The notes beneath the pieces are model-generated. The model did no database searches and was not told where the DNA came from. It saw nothing but the letters and a program-made list of their open reading frames with translations. From Bacteroidaceae bacterium (GTDB lineage: Bacteria; Bacteroidota; Bacteroidia; Bacteroidales; Bacteroidaceae): DNA of 64,000 nt. Shown piece by piece: positions 50,040 through 57,322 of the stretch. The DNA lies in assembly GCA_017529865.1 (NCBI GenBank), contig JAFXNA010000011.1:1-64000 (forward strand), read 5' to 3'. Each line of letters starts with the position of its first letter. Within the stretch, counting starts at the first letter, position 1. Both the position numbers and the translations under genes were made by a program.

Positions 50040-50477
50040 CTACTTGATTTTTTTTATTTTTAGTCTGTAGTCAGGGTCATGTCGCTCAACTTCGTAATCA
50101 CTGTTACAATACAAAAAACCATCATTCGCAATGAAGAAAGTATTACTAATATAAGAACTAGCTCCTTTCTTGTCTGCCTTAAATTGTATTCTTGGATATT
50201 CGTTAGTATCACCACTAAACTTGAAATTGACAATTTTTCTATAGAATTCCCAACTTCCATAATATTTATTTCCTTTACCTTCTGCTGTCATAGTCATATC
50301 TTCATTTATGGTGAAGGTGTAGGGTATTCCATCTTCATCAGTTATGGCATATGTTCCTACGGCATTTTGAGTAGCCTTTTCCTTTTCTTCATCATTTTCG
50401 AAATCGTCAGATGCAGCAAACCCCAACGAAAACGCCATCATTGTTAAAATGGTGTAAACAATCTTTGTTTTATGCAT
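50040..50477 (-). CDS. Small secreted protein, paralogue of its upstream neighbour
   Basis: 145 residues. The signal peptide ends LGFAASDD; a short acidic linker precedes a beta-rich domain starting GTYAITDEDGIPYTFT (about 42-57), which matches GTYVLTDADGVKWTFT in the next gene. Both end in Lys-rich RLKIKK / RIKIN tails. It lies 12 bp after that gene, so they are probably co-translated tandem duplicates. The fold may be lipocalin-like, which is a guess from alternating strands. Confidence 0.7.
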   Translation of the reverse strand: MHKTKIVYTILTMMAFSLGFAASDDFENDEEKEKATQNAVGTYAITDEDGIPYTFTINEDMTMTAEGKGNKYYGSWEFYRKIVNFKFSGDTNEYPRIQFKADKKGASSYISNTFFIANDGFLYCNSDYEVERHDPDYRLKIKKIK

Positions 50478-50489
50478 AGCGTAAATATA

Positions 50490-50924
50490 TTATTTTTTGT
50501 TAATTTTTATTCTTTTATTAGGATTTTTGCTCTCTATATTTTCTGTGTTTAACTCTTTATAAAGCCATCCATCACTGCTAATATGCAACCATTCACCTGG
50601 AAAATTGATTTTCCCATCTGGAAATTTGAATTCTGGATTACCTGCATGGAAATCACGAAAATCTAGGAGATAAGAGCCTTTGACGGGAAAGAATGAAGAC
50701 CATTCTCCATAATACATATCATCTTCGTTCATGCCTTCTTTTAATGCTGTTACTTGATTAGTGGGGTCTCCGCATGTAAATGTAAACGTCCACTTTACTC
50801 CATCAGCATCTGTAAGAACATATGTCCCCTCAAAACTATTTTCTTCTTCGGTGGGACCTGTTGATGATGCGAATCCGATAGCAAATAAAATAATGGTACA
50901 CATTGTTAATAAATATTTTTTCAT
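50490..50924 (-). CDS. Small secreted protein of the zinc-ribbon/VanZ-like operon
   Basis: 144 residues. The signal peptide ends IGFASST; the beta-rich mature domain begins GTYVLTDADGVKWTFT. The start codon overlaps the stop of the VanZ-like gene by 4 bp (ATGA), a clear sign of translational coupling. So an inner-membrane protein and a secreted partner are made together. No known family. Confidence 0.72.
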   Translation of the reverse strand: MKKYLLTMCTIILFAIGFASSTGPTEEENSFEGTYVLTDADGVKWTFTFTCGDPTNQVTALKEGMNEDDMYYGEWSSFFPVKGSYLLDFRDFHAGNPEFKFPDGKINFPGEWLHISSDGWLYKELNTENIESKNPNKRIKINKK

Positions 50925-51406
50925 ACGTTTTTTTGTTTTAAAGAATTGAACATATTATTATAATAAATTTTAGCAATAATATAAACAGTAGGAGGAAGGA
51001 CGTAACTAATTAAATCGTATATGTCGAATGTTCCCTTTACTAAACCAAAGTATTGTAACACCTCACTACTGGTGGTAACTAAAGGCACGAGCGATATGAT
51101 GATGTACTTGGTTATAGTCTGGTCTTTATACCAAATAGCATCGATGATAAGGATATAGGCGGCACAGTATAGACCATCTGGGAGGCTGAACTTCACAAAT
51201 TCTGATATGTTCCAATTTTGGACGATGTTGCGGAGAGAATCAATCATATCAGAAAATCCAATAGCTACACACCATTGGTATATGTTTAGAGATTTACTCC
51301 TAAACAGTAAATATATTGCACATCCACATACCAAAAAGATAATACCTAATAACACCTCATATCTTGCTCTTGACAATCTTGTTGTCATCATTGTGTCACT
51401 TGTCAT
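50921..51406 (-). CDS. VanZ-like membrane protein
   Basis: 161 residues with four membrane segments (about 16-34, 70-90, 98-118 and 133-150). The segment SEVLQYFGLVKGTFDIYDLISY (about 112-133, in parts) matches the VanZ-like E-x-x-Q...D-x-x-D/DLI pattern. VanZ proteins alter glycopeptide sensitivity in some hosts, but most family members are uncharacterised. It overlaps the zinc-ribbon/TM2 gene by 11 bp and the secreted-protein gene by 4 bp, forming a compact leftward operon. Confidence 0.65.
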   Translation of the reverse strand: MTSDTMMTTRLSRARYEVLLGIIFLVCGCAIYLLFRSKSLNIYQWCVAIGFSDMIDSLRNIVQNWNISEFVKFSLPDGLYCAAYILIIDAIWYKDQTITKYIIISLVPLVTTSSEVLQYFGLVKGTFDIYDLISYVLPPTVYIIAKIYYNNMFNSLKQKNV

Positions 51407-51740
51407 ACATTCGATGGAAAGCTGTTTTAGGGGTTAAAAGCAATAAGACAAAATCTATGATGGCTCCAATTAAAGGAAGTAGAGTCCAACAGAAAATGAG
51501 ATAGAGACTACCACTAAGGTACTCTCTTAGATAAAACTTGTGCAATCCACACCAGCCACCAAAGAAACATAGTGTCATGGCAAGCCCTTTACTTTTTCTG
51601 GCATGAACATATATATCCTGTTGTTGAGATTGGTTTTCTTGTGGTTGAGATACCAATACCCCATCAACCATTTGACCACATTTTGGACAATATTTAACTC
51701 CTTCATTAAGTTTCGTTCCACACTTTATACAAAATGCCAT
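51396..51740 (-). CDS. Zinc-ribbon protein with TM2 domain
   Basis: 114 residues. One zinc ribbon (CIKCGTKLNEGVKYCPKCG, residues 4-22), a Gln-rich linker, then a TM2 domain: KSKGLAMTLCFFGGWCGLHKFYL (about 49-71, in parts) with the G-x-x-G-x-H-x-F-Y-L turn, and a second helix to about 103. First gene of the operon that continues with the VanZ-like and secreted-protein genes. TM2 proteins are widespread; their role is unclear. Confidence 0.8.
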   Translation of the reverse strand: MAFCIKCGTKLNEGVKYCPKCGQMVDGVLVSQPQENQSQQQDIYVHARKSKGLAMTLCFFGGWCGLHKFYLREYLSGSLYLIFCWTLLPLIGAIIDFVLLLLTPKTAFHRMYDK

Positions 51741-51787
51741 AATACATAGTTTTTTAGATTATTAATAATATATTAGTTGTTTTATTT

Positions 51788-51960
51788 CAGTCCTTTTTTG
51801 TTGGGTTGAGACAGAAAAAGAAAACGTGGACTGATTACTTCGTCTACGTTTTCAGAGGCATTGGGGATAACCTATCTTTCTTAAACGAGTAAAAGCCCAC
51901 GCCATTGACGTGAGCATTAACTTCGTTGTTCTTGAAAGATTTTTCGTTCAATTCCCCAAT
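51788..51960. ncRNA. Long nested hairpin, possible structured RNA or recombination site
   Basis: The 450-bp gap between the serine recombinase and the zinc-ribbon operon holds no gene of useful size. It contains a nested stem: 51860-51867/51953-51960 (ATTGGGGA/TCCCCAAT), 51874-51880/51934-51940 (ATCTTTC/GAAAGAT), 51884-51888/51923-51927 (AACGA/TCGTT), 51898-51901/51909-51912 (CACG/CGTG). A second hairpin flanks it (GAAAACGT 51820-51827 / ACGTTTTC 51846-51853), as does CAGTCC/GGACTG (51788/51828). The strand is undecided. It could be an RNA leader of the operon or a recombinase site. Confidence 0.5.
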
Positions 51961-52194
51961 TGTCTGAAAACAAGAAAACTAGCTAACGCTTCTTATCTAT
52001 ATGTCATTATCTGTTTATTATGTCATAAGCACTATCGTTTTATGTGAATATCGACTGCAAATCTAATAAATAATCATGAAATAACCAAAAAGCACAAAGA
52101 AAATCTTCTATTCTTCTCCATTTTTTGCAATAATCATTGATAAATGTGGTAATATTGCGATATTAAGCCGACAAAAAAGCCAATAGTATCTGAA

Positions 52195-52839
52195 CTATTG
52201 ACTTATTTCTTTAGCAAACTCTTTCTTAACTCTTTGAACTGTGCTCATTCCACGACCAGTTAGCTTTGCAGTGATTCTTATACTATATCCTTTTCTTAGG
52301 AAACAGATAACGTCTCTATACTCTTCCGCTTTCTTCTCCTTTGGCTTTCTGTAACCCTCATTACCAAATTTGCCGCCATTAGCTTTGTATAAAGCCCTTC
52401 CACTCTGTAACCTATAAGCTATTTGGTTTCTCTCAATGCTTCCAAGCTCAGACATAACAGTGCATATTATACTTGCGATGGGATTTACGCTACCATCTTC
52501 CATGAGAGTATATAAGCCTAGATTGTGAATGTAAACAGAGACTTTGGCTTCATGTAGCATTTCTAAGCTCTTTAAGACTTGCAACGTTGACCTTCCCAAT
52601 CTGCTGAGTTCGTGAACTGCTAGCACTGATACATGATTAGTGCAACAGTAGTTAAGGCAGTCCATCAACACCTTGCGCTGTTCATTCTTCTTAGCACCAC
52701 TGATATGCTCTTCATAAGTACCCTTGATGGCAAATCCATTGGATTCACAGAATTTCTTCAAGTCCTCAACTTGGCGCAATGTGGATTGCCTATCACCTTC
52801 TGAGGAAACACGGCAATATAAACAACACGTCCTTTTCAT
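52195..52839 (-). CDS. Serine recombinase (resolvase/invertase family)
   Basis: 214 residues from the ATG at 52839; a TTG 6 bp upstream is less likely. The N-terminal catalytic domain has YCRVSSEGDRQS (nucleophile Ser about 11-12), the conserved ELSRLGRS (about 77-84) and a C-terminal helix-turn-helix (GYSIRITAKLTGRGMSTVQRVK, about 183-204). Size fits small resolvase/invertases. It may resolve multimers of the excised element or invert a segment. The nested hairpin just downstream is a candidate site. It is separate from the tyrosine integrase. Confidence 0.85.
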   Translation of the reverse strand: MKRTCCLYCRVSSEGDRQSTLRQVEDLKKFCESNGFAIKGTYEEHISGAKKNEQRKVLMDCLNYCCTNHVSVLAVHELSRLGRSTLQVLKSLEMLHEAKVSVYIHNLGLYTLMEDGSVNPIASIICTVMSELGSIERNQIAYRLQSGRALYKANGGKFGNEGYRKPKEKKAEEYRDVICFLRKGYSIRITAKLTGRGMSTVQRVKKEFAKEISQ

Positions 52840-52974
52840 TTCCAATATTTATTTATGATTAATACTTGTATTCTAAACATTCAAAGATTGTATTGATTAC
52901 ATTTTCACCCCTTATCCAAATCACTTTTGAAATTGTTTTGAATACGCTTTTCTTTGATTACAATATTTGGATTT

Positions 52975-53310
52975 TTAGACCATAATGATTGAGTATTGCT
53001 CTTTCACTCTTTGGCCGTAATCGAATGAGCCATCCTTTTCGACATTGTAATCAATGACATCTACCAAGTTATCAAGATACACATCTTCGACTTTCTTAAT
53101 GACCTTCTTTGCATTATTCAGGAATGACACATCGAAAGCATCAGTACCTTCGTTGTAAACAATCATAACCCAACCATTTAAGAGGTAGCCTTGAACGTGG
53201 AAGATAAGTCCATCTTGAATCGCTGCGAATCCTTTTGAACCCAAACTAAATAAGATGCTCAGGCGTGATTTGAGAATCATCATTATATATTCTGCAATAT
53301 TGGTATTCAT
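52975..53310 (-). CDS. Small hypothetical protein of mobile-element type
   Basis: 111 residues from the ATG at 53310; an upstream TTG extends it by 12 codons. The N-terminal half is helical and hydrophobic in parts (MILKSRLSILFSLGSKGFAAIQDGL), the second half acidic. No signal peptide. I do not recognise a named family; similar short accessory proteins accompany DUF2693-type proteins in Bacteroidales mobile DNA. It lies 40 bp after the DUF2693-like gene. Confidence 0.62.
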   Translation of the reverse strand: MNTNIAEYIMMILKSRLSILFSLGSKGFAAIQDGLIFHVQGYLLNGWVMIVYNEGTDAFDVSFLNNAKKVIKKVEDVYLDNLVDVIDYNVEKDGSFDYGQRVKEQYSIIMV

Positions 53311-53350
53311 ATCTTCTATCGTTAAAAGGGTGAGGATTAACCCCAAGCCC

Positions 53351-53695
53351 TTAGTACACCTTAACTAAATTTTCGAATCTGAACGAACGCCAACTACCCT
53401 TAATCACGTCAAAGTAGGCTATGCAGTTATCTAATTCCTTACAATAGCCACGTCCATTGGTTGTAGCTGATGCAATGTTCGACTGTGTTGTTCCCCATGC
53501 TTCACGAAGTTCAATTTCACCATATTTATTAGGTTTTTTACAGTAGAGGAAATGTGCCACCCCGTGATTCATTTTCTCCTTTAAGAGGGCCATCATCATG
53601 GCTTTCATCAAACCGATACTTGCATCACCTGTACGGTTGGTGATAACGTTAGCTCTAACTGCTGTCTGATTCTCAACTGAAATAATCTGTAACAT
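53351..53695 (-). CDS. DUF2693/WYL_2-like SH3-barrel protein
   Basis: 114 residues. The C-terminal half carries KPNKYGEIELREAWGTTQSNI and YFDVIKGSWRSFRFENLVKVY, the pattern of the DUF2693 (WYL_2) SH3-like beta-barrel proteins common on Bacteroidales phages and plasmids. These may bind nucleic acid or ligands; the role is unknown. It is in line with the small genes on either side, leftward. Confidence 0.72.
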   Translation of the reverse strand: MLQIISVENQTAVRANVITNRTGDASIGLMKAMMMALLKEKMNHGVAHFLYCKKPNKYGEIELREAWGTTQSNIASATTNGRGYCKELDNCIAYFDVIKGSWRSFRFENLVKVY

Positions 53696-53733
53696 AACTA
53701 TATCTCCTAATATTTAATTGTTAAACTTCCATT

Positions 53734-54042
53734 TTAAGCTGCCATCGCATGTGTTGGCAAAATAATAGCCATCAGTTCTGCCTGTTTTGCCTTGAACTTT
53801 GCCTTTGCATCTTCATTCTGAATCATGAACGTGGCATTGACATACTCATAGTTGGCAATCCAAAGCTCTCTAAGAGCCTTAACGATGGTTTTATCTTGGA
53901 TGCTCGCTACCAACTTAACAAATGCTCTCATGTTGCCTTTGGCAGAAGCTTTAGCATTGTTGGAATCACTCATCATCCACATAAAGTCATGGTACTTTAA
54001 GATGGTCAGAGCCTGTTCGATTTTTTCTTTCGTTGTTGCCAT
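53734..54042 (-). CDS. Small helical hypothetical protein
   Basis: 102 residues from the ATG at 54042 (MATTKEKIEQALTILK), chosen because a -7 promoter element lies 33 bp upstream and the longer start at 54129 would lie upstream of that element. All-helical, cytoplasmic, Ala/Lys-rich. No family recognised. First of three small leftward genes. Confidence 0.65.
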   Translation of the reverse strand: MATTKEKIEQALTILKYHDFMWMMSDSNNAKASAKGNMRAFVKLVASIQDKTIVKALRELWIANYEYVNATFMIQNEDAKAKFKAKQAELMAIILPTHAMAA

Positions 54043-54074
54043 ATTCTTTTCTTGTTTATTATCTTTTGACACTG

Positions 54075-54082
54075 CAAAGTTA
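54075..54082 (-). promoter_or_regulatory. -7 promoter element for the small-gene group
   Basis: On the minus strand TAACTTTG (TAnnTTTG), 33 bp before the ATG at 54042. Confidence 0.6.
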
Positions 54083-54179
54083 CAAAATATTTTTGATATA
54101 ATATATACAAAATCAAAATATTTTTCCACTTTTAACTTTATTTAACTGTTTGAAAGCATATATATTAAATCAAAAGCAT

Positions 54180-54187
54180 TAACTTTG
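54180..54187 (+). promoter_or_regulatory. -7 promoter element for the ribbon-helix-helix gene
   Basis: TAACTTTG, 17 bp before the ATG at 54204; about 100 bp from and divergent to the element at 54075. Confidence 0.6.
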
Positions 54188-54203
54188 CAAAAAATTAGTA
54201 AAA

Positions 54204-54428
54204 ATGGAAAAAATAAAGAAGGATAAAAGAGGCGGAAAACGGGAAGGCGCAGGAAGAAAAAAGGGGGTTGAGGCTAAAAAGTTCTTGTTAAATCTTGAGT
54301 TAGACTTGTATGAAGCATTGAAGGATGTCCCAAACAAAACACAGTACATCAATTATGCCATCAAGTTTGCTTTACAAAATGATGCCGCATTCAAAAGGTT
54401 TCTAGCCACCATCCGAGATAAAGACTAA
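54204..54428 (+). CDS. Small DNA-binding protein (ribbon-helix-helix type)
   Basis: 74 residues. The N-terminus has the basic GGKREGAGRKKG motif (about 10-21) seen at the start of many plasmid and phage DNA-binding proteins, followed by FLLNLELDLYEALKDVP..TQYINYAI (about 27-52), a strand-helix-helix pattern of the ribbon-helix-helix fold. It is the only rightward gene of the element, and a divergent promoter region separates it from the leftward small genes, so it may be their repressor (inference). Confidence 0.68.
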   Translation: MEKIKKDKRGGKREGAGRKKGVEAKKFLLNLELDLYEALKDVPNKTQYINYAIKFALQNDAAFKRFLATIRDKD

Positions 54429-54535
54429 ACCGTTAGAATGACTAGTAATAGCCTAGAATCCCTTCATATAGCCATTATTAAGCTTATGATGGGTATTTAA
54501 CATATAATGCAGTACGTGGTTTGTCTGATACAAAA

Positions 54536-54557
54536 AGGAGGCTCATACAAGCCTCCT
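54536..54557 (-). terminator. Terminator after the NUMOD3-like gene
   Basis: AGGAGGCT (54536-54543) pairs with AGCCTCCT (54550-54557). On the minus strand it is followed by TTTTTG. It could also serve the convergent gene at 54204-54428. Confidence 0.8.
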
Positions 54558-54568
54558 AATCATCATCT

Positions 54569-54853
54569 TCATAAATCGATTTCATTTTTCTTTTTCCATA
54601 TCATTTCATCAATTTGAGTTTTCACTAGATGGGTTATATATTCTTGCATTTTGGGATTTCCCAATAGTTCATCCATCGTTACATGGTGCTGATTCCTTAG
54701 AGCGTCCCGATACTGTTGATTCCTCAATGAGGCTGCTTGAGACATCTTTTCTTTTGACAGCTGGCTGTGGGTTCTGCCCCACATCGGATTATTACTGCCG
54801 CTCACGTCCTTTCTTGGCTTTTTCTGCTGTTGGTTCACATTTATGTTATCCAT
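54569..54853 (-). CDS. Small protein with a NUMOD3-like motif
   Basis: 94 residues. SGSNNPMWGRTHSQLSKEKMSQ (about 18-39) matches the NUMOD3 pattern G-x-x-N-P-M-x-G-x-x-H-S, a DNA-binding module of homing endonucleases. No nuclease domain is present, so this is a free-standing module or a relic. The rest is helical. A long gap with structured sequence follows on the promoter side. Confidence 0.62.
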   Translation of the reverse strand: MDNINVNQQQKKPRKDVSGSNNPMWGRTHSQLSKEKMSQAASLRNQQYRDALRNQHHVTMDELLGNPKMQEYITHLVKTQIDEMIWKKKNEIDL

Positions 54854-55119
54854 ATTACTTTTATGTCATTTGCTGTATTTATTGATGAATTGTCATGACT
54901 CAAATTCAAAAATAAATATTAATGAATATTGAAAAGTTATTTGGAAATGTCATTTTTTTTTGATATATTTGCAAAAAACGTTCACTTTTGTGCAGAATGT
55001 AATATTTATTATATGAATTGGTATTGATTTCATATAACAAATAGTTTACATTTAAAACATAGAAACTATTGAAATTCTTCTTATATCAATTATTATTTAT
55101 ATATAAGGTATATATGGGC

Positions 55120-55440
55120 GAAAAAGAGTTGCAATAGCCCAAGCAGTTATTATTAGTTGAATCTGCTGCAACAAGAGTCTGAATCTCTTAAAAGAAACTA
55201 TGGTTGAGGCTATACCAAATAAAAATAGCGTGTACACTCCGCTAAGTCTTGTCCCATGTGAGGGCAACGTTGTTAACACCTAACGTCCCTTGATTCCAGA
55301 GCGAAAGCGACTAAAGACAAGAACCCCTTAGTGTTGTTAAAGGCTGATAGGGTTGGGAACGAATCAGCGCCTATGGAATGTAGGTGGAAGAGACAACAAA
55401 GTGTGCTACACTGTATCAGAGCAGTGACCATATATCTTTC
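55120..55440 (+). ncRNA. Structured RNA candidate, resembles group II intron domain I fragment
   Basis: The ~800-bp gap 54854-55649 has no gene. Nested helices are seen: CTAAG 55242-55246 / CTTAG 55327-55331 around TCTTGTC 55247-55253 / GACAAGA 55316-55322. These enclose AGGG..ACGTT 55261-55271 / AACGTCCCT 55282-55290 and a GCGAAAGC tetraloop stem (55301-55308). Then come GGCTGAT 55342-55348 / ATCAGCGCC 55363-55371 and CCTAT/GTAGG (about 55370-55384). The AGCGAAAGCGA-type core recalls domain I of group II introns, but no domain V hairpin and no reverse transcriptase are seen. The strand is inferred from this resemblance. The 54860-55100 part is plain AT-rich sequence. Confidence 0.4.
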
Positions 55441-55641
55441 TTATATCTTCTTTATCATGCACAAGGCTCTTCTCTGCAGGAGTTGGGAGATATATGGAAG
55501 ATAAAAAGGTGGATTGTATCTTAACAACAATAGGCTCCCTTACAAATTACCGTTGGGACTCTCCCGATTTTTTTCAAACAGAGGCAATGAATAGATGAAT
55601 TGGTTAATTCTATTCTTAACACTGGGTTACACAACAAAGAA

Positions 55642-55664
55642 AGGGTAGCTTATTCGGCTACCCT
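55642..55664 (-). terminator. Terminator at the integrase 3' end
   Basis: AGGGTAGC (55642-55649) pairs with GCTACCCT (55657-55664); the integrase stop codon (55650-55652) lies in the loop. On the minus strand it is followed by TTTCTTTGTTG. Confidence 0.75.
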
Positions 55665-57029
55665 ATCTGTATTAACTTCTGTCTTCTTGAAGCTGTCTGC
55701 AACTATGTCTGCATAATGGGCACTGTCAAGCTTGATGTATTTATGAAAATTTGCTTCGGTGGTATGGCCACTGAGAGCCATGATTGCCTTTGTTGGTATC
55801 TTCCTCAAATACATATTGGTACAGAATGAACGTCTTGCCGTGTGATTGGTAATGCACTTATACTTAGGCTTTTGTATAAGAATCTCCTTGCCACCACGAA
55901 TCCTATTCAAGATGGTAGTTTCGTCAATATGGGCTATCTCACCACACTTCTGAATCTGCTTGATGGTCTTGGTCTTATCCACGCTTTTAGGCAACTTTCC
56001 GTTGTACTTCATAAGAATCTTCTTGACCATCGGATGAAGTGGAATCGTCACTTCCTTCATTGTCTTATGAGTTGTTATGGTGATTCTATCCTTTGTTATT
56101 TGAGACTTGGATAGGTCGTGCCAATCACCGTATCTTAGCCCAGTCCAACATGCTATGATAAACAAGTCTCGTGTCTGCTCTATGTTGCTTTGGGGGGCTA
56201 TCTGCATCTTTACCTCTTCATTTGTAAAGTCAATATCGTACAGCCTCTGAATCTCTTCTTCGGTAAGGTAGATATTATCGACATCTTGGGCTTTTGTTGG
56301 ATATTTGTGGAAATACTTGTCTGTCATAAGCCCCTCAATCTCAGCATCCGTGAGCCACACTTTCATTATACTAAACTGACTAGCAATTGTGTTGGCTGCA
56401 AAGCCTTGCTCATTCATCCACGCAATAAAGGATTCCTCAAACCTTCTATTGAAAAGCTCCCAGACTATCATCTTATGTTTCTCTCTACAATATTGTTGCA
56501 AACGTTGTAGGGCGTTTTTGTGATTGTAAACCGTACCCTTGCATAGCGTCCTTTTGGTCTGCTTATTGACCATCGAAGCCTTACGGTTGATATAGTCCTT
56601 GATGAACTCTTCGGCACTTTTACGGATAACGGCTTCTTTACCTCTAATCTTGTCACCCATGAACTTCTCGAAACTCTCCTTTGAGTATTGGAGCGATTCA
56701 GTCATTAAATCTGAATCAGACACAGCGGTAGCATAATCCCTACAATAGCCTAAGATTTTTCTCAGTTCATTATTTATCCGAATGTTCTCTCTTTTCTGAA
56801 CAGCAGAAAGGTTTCCATCTTCAAGTGCTCGCTCTCCTTTTTCGTTGCGTGACCTTTGTACCCAATAGCATTGCTCAATACGCAGACCTGTATATACTCT
56901 CGCACGTTCCTTATTAATAGTAGTGGTTAGCCATATCTGCCTTTTCTCATTCACTCCACCCTTTTTGATTAAATTGAAGTTCACTCTCATTTTGAATTTG
57001 TTCAAAATATTAATTTCGTTATCAATCAT
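55650..57029 (-). CDS. Tyrosine-type site-specific integrase
   Basis: 459 residues. N-terminal arm-binding and SAM-like core-binding parts (about 1-250) precede the catalytic domain. The catalytic set is visible: Arg in TGLRYGDW (about 293-300), HTARRSF (His-x-x-Arg, about 407-413), His in SGHTTEANF (about 430) and the nucleophile Tyr in FHKYIKLD (about 439). It should recombine the 15-bp guaA repeat. The gene is next to attR, with a full promoter beside the 23-bp arm-type repeat, so integrase binding could repress its own promoter. Confidence 0.92.
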   Translation of the reverse strand: MIDNEINILNKFKMRVNFNLIKKGGVNEKRQIWLTTTINKERARVYTGLRIEQCYWVQRSRNEKGERALEDGNLSAVQKRENIRINNELRKILGYCRDYATAVSDSDLMTESLQYSKESFEKFMGDKIRGKEAVIRKSAEEFIKDYINRKASMVNKQTKRTLCKGTVYNHKNALQRLQQYCREKHKMIVWELFNRRFEESFIAWMNEQGFAANTIASQFSIMKVWLTDAEIEGLMTDKYFHKYPTKAQDVDNIYLTEEEIQRLYDIDFTNEEVKMQIAPQSNIEQTRDLFIIACWTGLRYGDWHDLSKSQITKDRITITTHKTMKEVTIPLHPMVKKILMKYNGKLPKSVDKTKTIKQIQKCGEIAHIDETTILNRIRGGKEILIQKPKYKCITNHTARRSFCTNMYLRKIPTKAIMALSGHTTEANFHKYIKLDSAHYADIVADSFKKTEVNTDRVAE

Positions 57030-57111
57030 GTTTTATGTTTTTTTAGATGTCTCTCGTGAATAATATCTAGAATTTTACTCCTTTGAGACGGTTTATAATT
57101 TATGATTCGAT

Positions 57112-57144
57112 GCAAATATACGAAAAAAAAATTAAATAGCCAAA
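57112..57144 (-). promoter_or_regulatory. Full promoter for the integrase gene
   Basis: On the minus strand: -33 TTTG (57141-57144), 21 bp, -7 TATATTTG (57112-57119). It lies 7 bp from the 23-bp sub-terminal repeat at 57151-57173. Confidence 0.7.
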
Positions 57145-57150
57145 TTATAG

Positions 57151-57173
57151 TGGTGTCAAAAAGTGGTGTCAAA
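57151..57173. repeat. Right sub-terminal 23-bp repeat (candidate integrase arm site)
   Basis: Identical to 43992-44014 and in the same orientation; two GGTGTCAA boxes 14 bp apart, next to the integrase promoter. Confidence 0.85.
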
Positions 57174-57241
57174 TTAAAAAAATGTTGTTTTTTTGAGAGG
57201 AATAAACAAAAACTCTGTAAACTACTGTAAATCAGAGAATT

Positions 57242-57270
57242 AAAAAGCCACAAACCGAAGTTTGAGGCTC
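57242..57270 (-). terminator. Terminator for guaA supplied by the element
   Basis: AGCC A CAAAC (57246-57255) pairs with GTTTG A GGCT (57260-57269) around a CGAA tetraloop. On the minus strand it is followed by TTTTT. It lies inside the element, 38 bp past the guaA stop. A second hairpin (AATAGGG 57284-57290 / CCCTATT 57300-57306) faces the other strand. Confidence 0.82.
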
Positions 57271-57307
57271 TTTGCATCGTTGGAATAGGGTTAAAATAGC
57301 CCTATTT

Positions 57308-57322
57308 TTACTCCCACTCAAT
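57308..57322. other. Right attachment site (attR core) in the guaA stop region
   Basis: TTACTCCCACTCAAT is the complement of the last five guaA codons (I-E-W-E-stop). The integration therefore leaves GuaA intact. Confidence 0.87.

Larger units (their letters stand above)
43894..57322. mobile_element. 13.4-kb integrative element in the 3' end of guaA
   Basis: Bounded by the 15-bp direct repeat TTACTCCCACTCAAT (43894-43908 and 57308-57322); the right copy is the last five codons of guaA, including its stop. A tyrosine integrase lies at the right end. The 23-bp sub-terminal repeats at 43992 and 57151 are identical. The content is AT-richer than its flanks and nearly all genes point left. No relaxase, coupling protein, capsid, portal or replication initiator is seen, so it is neither a complete conjugative element nor a prophage. 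It could be a mobilizable island or satellite. guaA is a known integration target for islands in other bacteria. Confidence 0.88.

Noticed and set aside
51788..51960. Integron attC site
   Set aside because: The nested stems lack the paired R'/R'' core-site pattern, and no integron integrase is seen.
55120..55440. tmRNA or RNase P RNA
   Set aside because: The GGGGCTGA...TTCGACGG start and tag frame of tmRNA and the GAGGAAAGTCC core of RNase P are absent.
44086..57029. DarT-type toxin partner for the NADAR-like protein
   Set aside because: No protein in the element shows an ADP-ribosyltransferase pattern that I can recognise.
57026..57277. Open frame between integrase and guaA
   Set aside because: It overlaps the arm-type repeat, the integrase promoter and a terminator; low complexity and no protein features.
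43894..57322. Complete prophage or conjugative element
   Set aside because: No capsid, portal, terminase, tail, relaxase, coupling protein or Tra genes are present.
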